Notes: generated by a model from the sequence alone, not told the origin. DNA of 13,612 bases from an uncultured Agathobacter sp. (GCA_934358675.1 CAKRKX010000068.1:1-13612); one strand, 5' to 3'; shown: positions 7,806 to 13,612, counted from the first letter of the stretch. Translations and numbers: made by a program.

Positions 7806-8648
7806 ATGGACAAAACCTTTTTTCATATTTTCCCAAATGAGAATTTCATTGATCTGTGCATGTATCAATTCGGATATGAACAATGTGAGGCGGGGCACTC
7901 CTTTGGTCCGGCTACGCGTAACCATTACTTATTTCACTACGTTCTCTCCGGAACGGGAACTTTGTTGGCAGATGATGCCAAAGGACATACCAGAACCTAT
8001 TCCATAAAAAGCGGACAGGGCTTTATGATTTTTCCCGGACAGATCAATACTTATATCGCAGACTCCAGGCTGCCATGGGAATATATATGGATTGAATTTG
8101 ATGGATTGCGCGTCAAAGAAACGCTCGCCATGACGGATCTGTGCAAGGATTCCCCCGTTTATCATTCCCACTCAAAGGAATTAAGGGAAAATCTCGCCAA
8201 TGAAATGCTCTATATCATCCAGCATTCAACAGAGTCACCGTATCATCTGATCGGCCATCTGTATCTGTTTTTGGATCATCTGCTGCAGTCTGCCAAATCG
8301 ACCAGCATTGCTCCAAGTGGCAGAATGAGTGAATACTATATCAAAGAAGCGATCAATTACATTGAACAAAACTTTCAGAACAATATCTCTATCGAGGATA
8401 TCGCAGCTGTCTGCGGCATCAACCGAAGCTATCTCGGAAAAATTTTCCGCAGTATTGTCGGTCAGTCACCTCAGGAGTTTCTGATCAACTATCGTATGAT
8501 CAAGGCTACAGAATTATTAAAGCTGACCTCCCTATCCATCGCAGATATTGGATCTGCGGTTGGATATGAAAATCAGCTTCATTTTTCGCGTGCCTTTAAA
8601 AATGTCTATGGAGTGTCACCGAGAGACTGGCGGAACCAGCACCGATAA
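7806..8648 (+). CDS. AraC-family transcriptional regulator of the raffinose operon (RafR/MsmR-like)
   Basis: The product is a 280-residue two-domain regulator. Residues about 1-110 form a cupin-like sugar-sensing domain (YVLSGTGTLLADD, then GFMIFPGQI and WEYIWIEFDG). Residues about 177-280 form the AraC DNA-binding domain with two helix-turn-helix units: ISIEDIAAVCGINRSYLGKIF (about 195-215), and LSIADIGSAVGYENQLHFSRAFK (about 243-265) followed by GVSPRDWR. The start at 7806 is preferred over 7737 because AAGGAGA sits five bases upstream and the earlier ATG overlaps the promoter. Its position, divergent from the transporter operon, matches MsmR/RafR-type activators that respond to melibiose, raffinose or a related sugar. 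The inducer is inferred. It ends only eight bases from the stop of the convergent purine gene. Confidence 0.88.
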   Translation: MDKTFFHIFPNENFIDLCMYQFGYEQCEAGHSFGPATRNHYLFHYVLSGTGTLLADDAKGHTRTYSIKSGQGFMIFPGQINTYIADSRLPWEYIWIEFDGLRVKETLAMTDLCKDSPVYHSHSKELRENLANEMLYIIQHSTESPYHLIGHLYLFLDHLLQSAKSTSIAPSGRMSEYYIKEAINYIEQNFQNNISIEDIAAVCGINRSYLGKIFRSIVGQSPQEFLINYRMIKATELLKLTSLSIADIGSAVGYENQLHFSRAFKNVYGVSPRDWRNQHR

Positions 8649-8656
8649 CGCTTAAA

Positions 8657-9835
8657 TTAGTGATGGAACAGACGGATTCCGGTAAAGCTCATGACCATTC
8701 CGTACTTGTTGCAGGTATCGATCACATGGTCATCACGGACAGATCCGCCCGGCTCGGCAATGTATTTTACGCCGCTCTTGTGTGCGCGCTCGATATTATC
8801 TCCGAATGGGAAGAACGCATCGGAACCAAGTGCAACATCGGTATTCTTATCCAGCCATGCACGCTTCTCCTCTGCGGTGAAGACATCCGGCTTTACCTTG
8901 AAGATATTCTGCCATGCGCCGTCCGCAAGAACATCCATATAATCCTCGCCCATGTACAGGTCGATCGCATTGTCACGGTCCGCACGCTTGATTCCGTCAA
9001 CGAACTGTAAACCAAGCACCTGCGGAGACTGACGCAGCCACCAGTTGTCTGCCTTTGATCCGGCAAGGCGTGTACAATGGATTCTTGACTGCTGTCCTGC
9101 GCCGATACCGATTGCCTGTCCGCCCTTTACATAACATACCGAATTGGACTGTGTATACTTTAATGTGATCATCGCGATGGCAAGATCAATCTTTGCCTGC
9201 TCGGTCAGTTCCTTGTTCTCTGTCACGATATTGTCAAAGAAATGCTCGTCAATATGTAACTCATTTCTTCCCTGCTCGAAAGTGATTCCAAATACATCCT
9301 TGCGCTCGATCGGAGCCGGCTCGTAGTTCGGATCAATCTCGATCACACAGTAATTGCCTTTTTTCTTCTGCTTTAAGATTTCAAGTGCCTCGTCGGTATA
9401 GCCCGGAGCGATCACACCATCCGATACCTCTCTTTTGATAACCAAAGCGGTTGCTGCGTCGCAGACATCCGAAAGAGAAATGAAATCGCCGAAGGAAGAC
9501 ATACGATCCGCACCTCTTGCACGAATGTAGGCATTTGCAAGCGGAGTAAACTCCACATCCATATCGTCAACCCAGTAGATCTTCTTCTCAACCTCAGACA
9601 GAGGAAGTCCGACTGCTGCACCTGCCGGTGAAACATGCTTGAATGAAGTTGCTGCCGGAAGTCCGGTTGCCTTCTTTAACTCGCGGACAAGCTGCCATCC
9701 GTTGAATGCATCAAGGAAGTTGATGTATCCGGCTCTGCCGCTCAATACTTTGATTGGAAGCTCTCCATCCTGCATAAAAATTCTGGAAGGCTTCTGATTT
9801 GGGTTACATCCGTATTTTAATTCATATTCCTGCAT
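8657..9835 (-). CDS. Stand-alone AICAR formyltransferase (PurH C-terminal activity)
   Basis: This cytosolic enzyme transfers a formyl group from 10-formyl-tetrahydrofolate to AICAR (ZMP), giving FAICAR, the penultimate step of purine synthesis. The 392 residues cover only the transformylase half of PurH; the N-terminal IMP cyclohydrolase domain is absent. Catalytic Lys66-His67 lie in SFKHVSPAGAAVG. Other family signatures are RARGADRMSSFGDF (105-118), REVSDGVIAPGY (135-146), KYTQSNSVCY (226-235), GAGQQSRIHCTRLAG (245-259), SDAFFPF (338-344) and the C-terminal RLFHH. These read like the C-terminal half of eukaryotic ATIC more than E. coli PurH. GAAGGAG precedes the ATG. It lies 87 bases downstream of a PurO-type cyclohydrolase that supplies the missing activity. 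The gap between them shows no clear terminator or promoter. Confidence 0.93.
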   Translation of the reverse strand: MQEYELKYGCNPNQKPSRIFMQDGELPIKVLSGRAGYINFLDAFNGWQLVRELKKATGLPAATSFKHVSPAGAAVGLPLSEVEKKIYWVDDMDVEFTPLANAYIRARGADRMSSFGDFISLSDVCDAATALVIKREVSDGVIAPGYTDEALEILKQKKKGNYCVIEIDPNYEPAPIERKDVFGITFEQGRNELHIDEHFFDNIVTENKELTEQAKIDLAIAMITLKYTQSNSVCYVKGGQAIGIGAGQQSRIHCTRLAGSKADNWWLRQSPQVLGLQFVDGIKRADRDNAIDLYMGEDYMDVLADGAWQNIFKVKPDVFTAEEKRAWLDKNTDVALGSDAFFPFGDNIERAHKSGVKYIAEPGGSVRDDHVIDTCNKYGMVMSFTGIRLFHH

Positions 9836-9922
9836 GATAATTCTCCTTCATATATCCTCTGTTTCGCTTATTTCATGATTTTCGATTTCAAGACACATCT
9901 GTGCCCATATCTAATTCAGATT

Positions 9923-10636
9923 TTACTTATTCTTATTTACGATTCTTGATTCGTATTTTCCGGTCTCAATATCAATAAAACGTACAAAAAGCGATACCTT
10001 ATTGTCCTCGTTCAAGTTCTCCCATACCATGTTGGTAAAGCTGTCAATGTCACCGTCGATATCCACCCATGTCGGCTCACCTTCAAAACTTGGAAGTGGA
10101 TTTCCGTCACCCATATAAGTGTGGATGAAATGTCCCTCACCGGCTACCGGGTTAGAGTATGCAAAGGTATAACGGTTGCATGCATCCGGATTGCCGTTGT
10201 TACTTTTTAAAATCGACATAGCATAATTGAACTCACCGTTATCAATGTGCATGATTCCTGAAATACGTGGTGTATAGTTCGGAGCATCCGGCTCGAACTC
10301 TCTGGTGCGGAGCGCCTGCTCAAATGTCTGCTGCTTGTCCATCAGATCATAGATCGTATCGGTCTGGTCACCGTTTGTCACGATCGTCTTGTTGCCAAGT
10401 ACACGAACCGGTGCGTAAATGATCAGGCTTGGATCCTCAAGCTTACTCGGATCAAATGCCTGTGTACGGATTCCCTCTCCGTCCTCTACAAAGATTCGAT
10501 TACGGCTGTTCTCGCTGCGTCCCATGATAAAATACGCAGTAACTGCCTTTTTGCCATCCTTGGAACGTCCGATCACGATTCCTCTTCCCGGATAAGTTGT
10601 TGCGCTAAGTTCCTTACTAAGAGCTACTTTCTGCAT
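9923..10636 (-). CDS. purO: IMP cyclohydrolase, PurO family
   Basis: The product is a 237-residue protein of the PurO-like IMP cyclohydrolase family, originally described in archaea and also present in many Clostridia. It closes the ring of FAICAR to IMP, the last step of de novo purine synthesis. Visible signatures are TYPGRGIVIGRS (14-25), TAYFIMGRSENSRNR (33-47), RTREFEPDAPNYTPRI (110-125), CNRYTFAYSNP (153-163) and GEGHFIHTYMGDGNPLPSFEGEP (167-189, a His/Asp-rich active-site-like region). The ATG has AAAGGAG upstream. It is the first gene of a two-gene unit with the stand-alone AICAR formyltransferase, so together they replace bifunctional PurH. The leader contains a ZTP riboswitch and terminator, so expression should rise when ZMP/ZTP accumulates. 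The family is recognised from motifs; no alignment was run. Confidence 0.88.
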   Translation of the reverse strand: MQKVALSKELSATTYPGRGIVIGRSKDGKKAVTAYFIMGRSENSRNRIFVEDGEGIRTQAFDPSKLEDPSLIIYAPVRVLGNKTIVTNGDQTDTIYDLMDKQQTFEQALRTREFEPDAPNYTPRISGIMHIDNGEFNYAMSILKSNNGNPDACNRYTFAYSNPVAGEGHFIHTYMGDGNPLPSFEGEPTWVDIDGDIDSFTNMVWENLNEDNKVSLFVRFIDIETGKYESRIVNKNK

Positions 10637-10658
10637 TTGAATTCTCCTTTCAATTTAT

Positions 10659-10700
10659 GCGGTGCCTGCGGTACATCTCTGATGTATCGCCCTGCATCGC
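10659..10700. repeat. Modular hairpin repeat, copy A (two paired units)
   Basis: On the plus strand GCGGTGC, CT, GCGGTACATC, loop TCT, GATGTATCGC, CCT, GCATCGC folds into two stacked stems (7 and 10 bp) separated by a small internal loop. The fourth base of each GCGG faces a T, giving a G-T wobble on the plus strand and an A-C mismatch in the minus-strand transcript. It lies in the purO leader between the riboswitch terminator and the ribosome binding site. Its sequence closely matches copy B at 10815-10880, and both are followed by CTT. Confidence 0.85.
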
Positions 10701-10728
10701 CTTGCCTTTTAAGATTTTCCACTAAAAG

Positions 10729-10810
10729 AAAAAACCGACACATCCGAACACACGCCTATACGAAAATGCCTCAAGCATTGTTCCTATTGTGCGGTGCCCA
10801 GACGGTCGGC
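10729..10810 (-). terminator. ZTP riboswitch expression-platform terminator
   Basis: On the minus strand the 5' arm (about 10810-10791, CCGACCGTCTGGGCAC then CGC) pairs with the 3' arm (10755-10735, GTGTTCGGATGTGTCGG). This gives about 16 base pairs including several G-U pairs and one bulge, followed by six T (10734-10729). The loop of about 35 bases contains a small AATGC/GCATT hairpin. The 5' arm is the conserved 3' element of the riboswitch aptamer, so pseudoknot and terminator cannot coexist. Ligand binding should therefore prevent termination and turn the purine genes on. Confidence 0.8.
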
Positions 10811-10955
10811 TATTGCGGTACCTGCGGTGCATCTCCTGCGGTACATCTCCGATGTATCGCTCTGTATCGCCCTGTATCGCCTTTCGACAGCCTTAAACTA
10901 TCGATGTTATACTCCACGTGGTTCATCCACTTTATCCGTCAGTCATATAACTAAC
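10795..10955 (-). promoter_or_regulatory. ZTP riboswitch (pfl motif) controlling the purO-AICARFT operon
   Basis: Read on the minus strand, the 5' subdomain has P1 (GUUAUA 10951-10946 with UAUAAC 10911-10906), the conserved AUGACUGACGGAUAAA and P2 (GUGG 10930-10927 with CCAC 10921-10918, then GUGGAG). The 3' subdomain is GCCGACCGUCUGGGCA (10810-10795), near-identical to the class signature, which as I recall it usually reads CCGACCGCCUGGGCA. GACGG (10940-10936) can pair with CCGUC (10805-10801) as the pseudoknot; the usual GGCGG/CCGCC pair has covaried. These RNAs sense ZMP/ZTP, made from AICAR, the substrate of the formyltransferase in this operon. The linker between subdomains is unusually long, about 95 bases, and is largely occupied by hairpin copy B. 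Confidence 0.88.
10815..10880. repeat. Modular hairpin repeat, copy B (three paired units) inside the riboswitch linker
   Basis: On the plus strand the left arm carries GCGGTAC, GCGGTGC and GCGGTACATC. The right arm after loop TCC carries GATGTATCGC, GTATCGC and GTATCGC. Each left unit pairs with one right unit (7, 7 and 10 bp) with short pyrimidine-rich internal loops between. All units contain G-T wobbles on the plus strand, which become A-C mismatches on the transcribed minus strand. Compared with copy A it has one extra unit in each arm, as if the hairpin grows by paired unit duplication. It sits between the 5' and 3' subdomains of the ZTP aptamer. Confidence 0.85.
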
Positions 10956-10958
10956 ATC

Positions 10959-10987
10959 ATTTAATCATGGAAACGCAGCCTTGTCAA
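10959..10987 (-). promoter_or_regulatory. Promoter of the purO operon
   Basis: On the minus strand a perfect -35 TTGACA (10987-10982), a 17-base spacer and TTAAAT (10964-10959, four of six -10 matches) place the start near 10955-10952. This is directly at the 5' edge of riboswitch helix P1, as expected for a leader that begins with an aptamer. Confidence 0.75.
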
Positions 10988-11052
10988 GGTATCCTGTCTC
11001 CACTTCTTATACACTTTTACTTATGTATTTTATAAGTGCCTTCGCTTTTCAA

Positions 11053-12702
11053 CTACCTTTGCTTAATATAGATCATATACTTCGTTGTGTGATACATCGA
11101 TTCCTGACTTTTCGTCACCTTGTCCACATAGGTCGCACGGCAATCTCCAAATGTATGCCAGTCATTTATATAGTATAATTTTTTCCCATATACCATATCA
11201 TAGACACCCTTATAGAGTTTGTCCGGTGTGGAAGAAACCGATGCCAGCATCGTATAAAGGACATCCTGATTGCCTTTTACCATATTCTTGGACAATTGCT
11301 TGGAACCGGTATTAAAATCATGGTATAGATACAAAATGTATCCGTCTTTTACGCTGCGCAGCGAAAACTCCGGCATCTGATTGACACCTCCGTAGAAGAA
11401 ATCCAGTTCTCCGCCGAAATTGACAAAACCGCTTCCGGTATTTGATGTTCCGAAACGTCCGAATACCACATCCTCCGTCGCTCTCAGATTCTGATCCAGC
11501 GTCCAGAAATCCGTATTCTCCTCTGCACTGTCATTCAATTTTGTAAATCCGTTCACACCACTGTTATTAAATCCCGCCAGCTTCTTCAATCTTACCTTCG
11601 AATTCGGCAGCTTGACCGTACCTTTGTAGGTCTCGTAATTCGTATTTTCCAGCTTTGTAAAAGCATAGGAAGCCGTTCGAATATCTACTTTGGCAAGCTT
11701 TAATGCAGATTTTTTGATGGTAAATTTCACATACTTGATCGACTTTGCCGGAATGGTAATACCGTTTTTGTACTGTGTACAGCTACCGACCAGATCTCCA
11801 TCCGCTGTCTTCACCGTCATTTTTATATTTCGTCTGGTTACTTTCTTTTCCGTATTGTTAAATAAAGCCGCCTGTACGACCAGATTGCCGGAATTATCAT
11901 AAGACGCCTGATATGCCTCGATTCCGCACCGGTTCGTCCCCGCTTTGCTCACATTCGTCGGTTTCTTATGCTTAAGCTGATTTTTCACGACATCAATGTC
12001 GATCGTATACTTAATATCCGTAGACAGATAAAAATCAATTGTCTGCTTACTGACCTTTTTTCCGGTCACTTTTCCTGTCACCTTGTCGATTGCGAGCGCC
12101 GATTCATCATAAATACTGCTGTTTATGACTCTTGATCCCGGAATAAACGGGATCACATTGGTAAATCCCTTGGTAACTTTGATATCATAACAACTGGTTG
12201 TACCCCAATAGCCCTTATAGCAGACATAAGCCGAATACACGATATCTTTGTCAAATTCAAGTTTGAGCGTGTAGTTACCGTCCTGCACGGACTTCCACAT
12301 CAAAAAATAGTCATCGTCCGACTCAAAGCGCTCGTCATCCGCCGCTATATAGGTTCTCTTCTGTATCGTCTTTCCATCCCGATACAGGCTGACATATACA
12401 CCCGCGGCATCCCCATACTCCGATAAACTCAGATAGAGATCCCTGTTTTTGTGCTTTTTCACCCAGGTTCCGTAGGAAAGCTTATCCGGCTGCTTTTCGA
12501 TCGTAAAATCGAAAGAAAGAACCTGACCGGCGGTCGCCTCCTGCATCTGAACATAGCACATCTCCTGCTCCATCTTCTGTTGTGACGTTCCCGATGGAGC
12601 GGATGTATTCGCCTTCGCCGGTACTATACTCGCCAAAAGCATAATGGCACTACATATGAGTGCCATAGCTCTAACCCAACCCTTTTTATACTCTTTTCCC
12701 AT
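11053..12702 (-). CDS. Secreted protein of unknown function with beta-rich repeats
   Basis: The product is a 549-residue protein with a classical signal peptide: basic MGKEYKKGWVR, hydrophobic ALICSAIMLLASIV, and a likely cleavage after AKA (residue 31). No lipobox, LPxTG or obvious enzyme motif is visible. Residues about 58-162 (VLSFDFTIEKQ, then YVSLYRDGKTI and DGNYTLKLEF) look like a pre-peptidase C-terminal-type beta-sandwich. Residues about 185-245 (SALAIDKVTGKVTGKKVSK) resemble a bacterial Ig-like (Big_2) domain. Residues about 255-345 look like a third beta domain with LVVQAALFNNTEKKVTRRNI. The C-terminal part (about 375-549) is aromatic-rich and does not match a family I recognise. 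The start has GAGAGG upstream. I infer an extracellular, possibly surface or carbohydrate-associated protein. Domain names are fold impressions, not search hits. Confidence 0.82.
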   Translation of the reverse strand: MGKEYKKGWVRAMALICSAIMLLASIVPAKANTSAPSGTSQQKMEQEMCYVQMQEATAGQVLSFDFTIEKQPDKLSYGTWVKKHKNRDLYLSLSEYGDAAGVYVSLYRDGKTIQKRTYIAADDERFESDDDYFLMWKSVQDGNYTLKLEFDKDIVYSAYVCYKGYWGTTSCYDIKVTKGFTNVIPFIPGSRVINSSIYDESALAIDKVTGKVTGKKVSKQTIDFYLSTDIKYTIDIDVVKNQLKHKKPTNVSKAGTNRCGIEAYQASYDNSGNLVVQAALFNNTEKKVTRRNIKMTVKTADGDLVGSCTQYKNGITIPAKSIKYVKFTIKKSALKLAKVDIRTASYAFTKLENTNYETYKGTVKLPNSKVRLKKLAGFNNSGVNGFTKLNDSAEENTDFWTLDQNLRATEDVVFGRFGTSNTGSGFVNFGGELDFFYGGVNQMPEFSLRSVKDGYILYLYHDFNTGSKQLSKNMVKGNQDVLYTMLASVSSTPDKLYKGVYDMVYGKKLYYINDWHTFGDCRATYVDKVTKSQESMYHTTKYMIYIKQR

Positions 12703-12787
12703 AACTATCCTCTCTATAATACAAATTTGTTCATCCCCTCAAAAACACGATAAAAACAAACTTCAAAGATTTCCTAACAATAAAATT

Positions 12788-12810
12788 TAATATTATCTGT
12801 AACAAATAAT
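12788..12810 (-). terminator. Weak A/T-rich hairpin after the small gene
   Basis: On the minus strand TTATTT and AGATAA can pair around GTTAC, directly after the stop codon of the 89-residue protein gene. The sequence ATTAAATTTTATTG follows. The stem is short and A/T-only, so termination is possible but not convincing. Confidence 0.3.
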
Positions 12811-13080
12811 TTAGGCAATCTTAATACCTCCGTTAGCAGCATATTTGTATAAAAGATGCGCATTGCTATGCAATAGCTTTTCAAACTCTTTAATTTCTTC
12901 ATCGGAATAGCCATCTTTTTCCACCCATTCATACATTGGCAAAACACATCTGGCTGAATCAAATCCTTCCTCCGTCGGTCTTTCAAAATTCACGATAACT
13001 TTTTCGATTCCATTCTCCTTTACTATTTGCGAATGAACGATCTCCGTGTCGTCCGCTAAAGTCATATACGGATACATCAT
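12811..13080 (-). CDS. Small acidic protein of unknown function (89 residues)
   Basis: The frame encodes 89 residues starting MMYPYMTLADDTEIVHSQIV and ending NGGIKIA. It has no signal peptide or membrane segment. It is acidic, with a predicted beta-rich N-terminal half (VKENGIEKVIVNFERPTEEGFDSARCVLP) and a helical C-terminal half (SDEEIKEFEKLLHSNAHLLYKYA). AAGGAGAGG sits six bases before the ATG, and a TATAAT box lies upstream, so it is well supported as a translated gene. I do not recognise a named family, although the sequence has the feel of a small protein widely present in gut Clostridia. It is a stand-alone unit between two terminator-like hairpins, so the neighbours give no functional hint. 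Confidence 0.78.
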   Translation of the reverse strand: MMYPYMTLADDTEIVHSQIVKENGIEKVIVNFERPTEEGFDSARCVLPMYEWVEKDGYSDEEIKEFEKLLHSNAHLLYKYAANGGIKIA

Positions 13081-13146
13081 ACTTTTCCTCTCCTTTTAAA
13101 TGAAACTGCTTTCAAAATTTTTTATGTTCCCAATACGATTTATTTT

Positions 13147-13175
13147 ATTATACCTTATATTCCCATTTTTTACGA
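13147..13175 (-). promoter_or_regulatory. Promoter of the 89-residue protein gene
   Basis: On the minus strand a perfect TATAAT (13152-13147) lies just downstream of the terminator of the PFL gene and about 67 bases before the small gene's ATG. The -35 region 17 bases upstream (TCGTAA) is weak. The position between terminator and gene supports it. Confidence 0.5.
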
Positions 13176-13190
13176 GTAAATTCATACAAA

Positions 13191-13236
13191 CAAAAATTGG
13201 CAGTGTTAAGTTTTCAAAAAACTACACTGCCAATTT
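13191..13236 (-). terminator. Intrinsic terminator after the PFL/UPF0210 gene
   Basis: AAATTGGCAGTGT (13194-13206) and ACACTGCCAATTT (13224-13236) form a perfect 13 bp stem. This is extended inward by AGTTTT/AAAACT after a two-base bulge. On the minus strand the stem runs into TTTTTG, about 55 bases after the PFL stop codon. Confidence 0.85.
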
Positions 13237-13291
13237 CCGTTATATTCTTTATTCGTATCGTATTTTTTCAACCAGACGACGATACCGCCTC

Positions 13292-13612
13292 TTAATTTTT
13301 AAACGAATGGATTGGTGCCGGAATACGTCCCTTACGGTTGATGAAATCCGCGCAGGAATATGGATTAACCGGCATAACCGGTGCGTATCCGAACAATCCG
13401 CCGAACTCAACCTTGTCGCCAACCCCTTTTCCGATCGCAGGAATCAGACGTGCGGCGGTCGTCTTCTGGTTGACCATACCGAGCGCCATCTCGTCTGCGA
13501 TCATACCGGAGATCGTTGTTGCCTTCGTATCTCCCGGGATAGCGATCATATCAAGACCTACAGAACATACACAGGTCATTGCCTCTAACTTCTCAAGTGT
13601 GATGGCATTCGC
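13292..13612 (-). CDS. PFL family protein (UPF0210/DUF711), C-terminal part
   Basis: The open frame runs off the right edge without a start; the window holds the last 106 residues ([21 protein letters not shown] onward, ending [10 protein letters not shown]). Recognisable conserved stretches are [50 protein letters not shown] and GRIPAPIHS, all typical of the C-terminus of the roughly 450-residue UPF0210 family. These proteins are often encoded next to ACT-domain proteins, and their biochemical role is not established. The internal Met at 13579 is not a start, because family sequence continues upstream of it. Confidence 0.9.
   Translation of the reverse strand, partial: ANAITLEKLEAMTCVCSVGLDMIAIPGDTKATTISGMIADEMALGMVNQKTTAARLIPAIGKGVGDKVEFGGLFGYAPVMPVNPYSCADFINRKGRIPAPIHSFKN

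Noticed and set aside
10659..10880. CRISPR-like repeat array
   Set aside because: There are only two imperfect copies of different length, with self-complementary nested units and no regular spacers or cas genes.
10637..10954. A 105-codon plus-strand open frame over the purO leader, rich in Cys and Gly
   Set aside because: It lies across the riboswitch, terminator and hairpin repeats. Its repetitive peptide pattern comes directly from the GCGGTRC repeats. It has no family resemblance.
10795..10955. Purine (guanine/adenine) riboswitch
   Set aside because: The conserved three-way-junction signatures are not present, whereas both ZTP motif halves and the matching pseudoknot are.
11000..11052. 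Terminator for the 549-residue secreted protein gene (ACTTAT/ATAAGT hairpin)
   Set aside because: The 6 bp A/T-rich stem is followed on the minus strand by an A-rich rather than T-rich stretch, so it does not fit an intrinsic terminator.
13100..13588. A 162-codon plus-strand open frame at the right end
   Set aside because: It runs through the terminator hairpin and is antisense to the clearly recognised PFL/UPF0210 C-terminus.

Overview
The window looks like chromosome from a moderate-GC gut Firmicute, most likely a Lachnospiraceae relative of Ruminococcus gnavus or Blautia. The evidence is gene content and architecture: a GH36-kinase fusion of the AgaSK type, a split purine terminus (PurO-type cyclohydrolase plus stand-alone AICAR transformylase), a PFL/UPF0210 protein and strong AGGAGG-like ribosome binding sites. 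No database search was possible, so the genus is an inference.

Left end (1-312): a truncated AAA-type ATPase remnant, broken just before its Walker A loop, abuts a 64-base palindrome at the window edge. It is followed by the terminator of the large sugar operon.

Sugar operon (313-7637, minus strand, with a divergent plus-strand regulator at 7806-8648): this is a raffinose/alpha-galactoside locus. Transcription order is solute-binding lipoprotein, MalF-type permease, MalG-type permease, AgaSK-like alpha-galactosidase/sucrose kinase, then a GH13_18 phosphorylase. Junctions overlap or are very tight. The inferred pathway is: raffinose is captured and imported, galactose is removed, the sucrose moiety is phosphorylated by the fused kinase, and sucrose phosphate is split with inorganic phosphate to glucose-1-phosphate and fructose-6-phosphate. 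An AraC-family regulator is divergently transcribed. No transporter ATPase is present, so a shared MsmK/MsmX-type ATPase elsewhere is implied. This locus type is known from R. gnavus E1.

Purine operon (8657-10987, minus strand): a TTGACA promoter starts a leader that reads as a ZTP (pfl-motif) riboswitch. Its pseudoknot is mutually exclusive with an intrinsic terminator. It is followed by a PurO-type IMP cyclohydrolase and a stand-alone AICAR formyltransferase with strikingly eukaryote-like (ATIC-like) motifs. The riboswitch ligand ZMP/ZTP derives from the substrate of the second enzyme, so the circuit is self-consistent. The most unusual feature of the window lies here: two copies of a modular long hairpin built from GCGGTRC / GYATCGC units. 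One is inside the linker of the riboswitch aptamer and one lies between the terminator and the purO ribosome binding site.

Right end (11053-13612, minus strand): a 549-residue secreted protein of unknown function, an 89-residue conserved-looking small acidic protein with its own promoter, a strong terminator, and the C-terminal end of a PFL/UPF0210 family protein running off the window.
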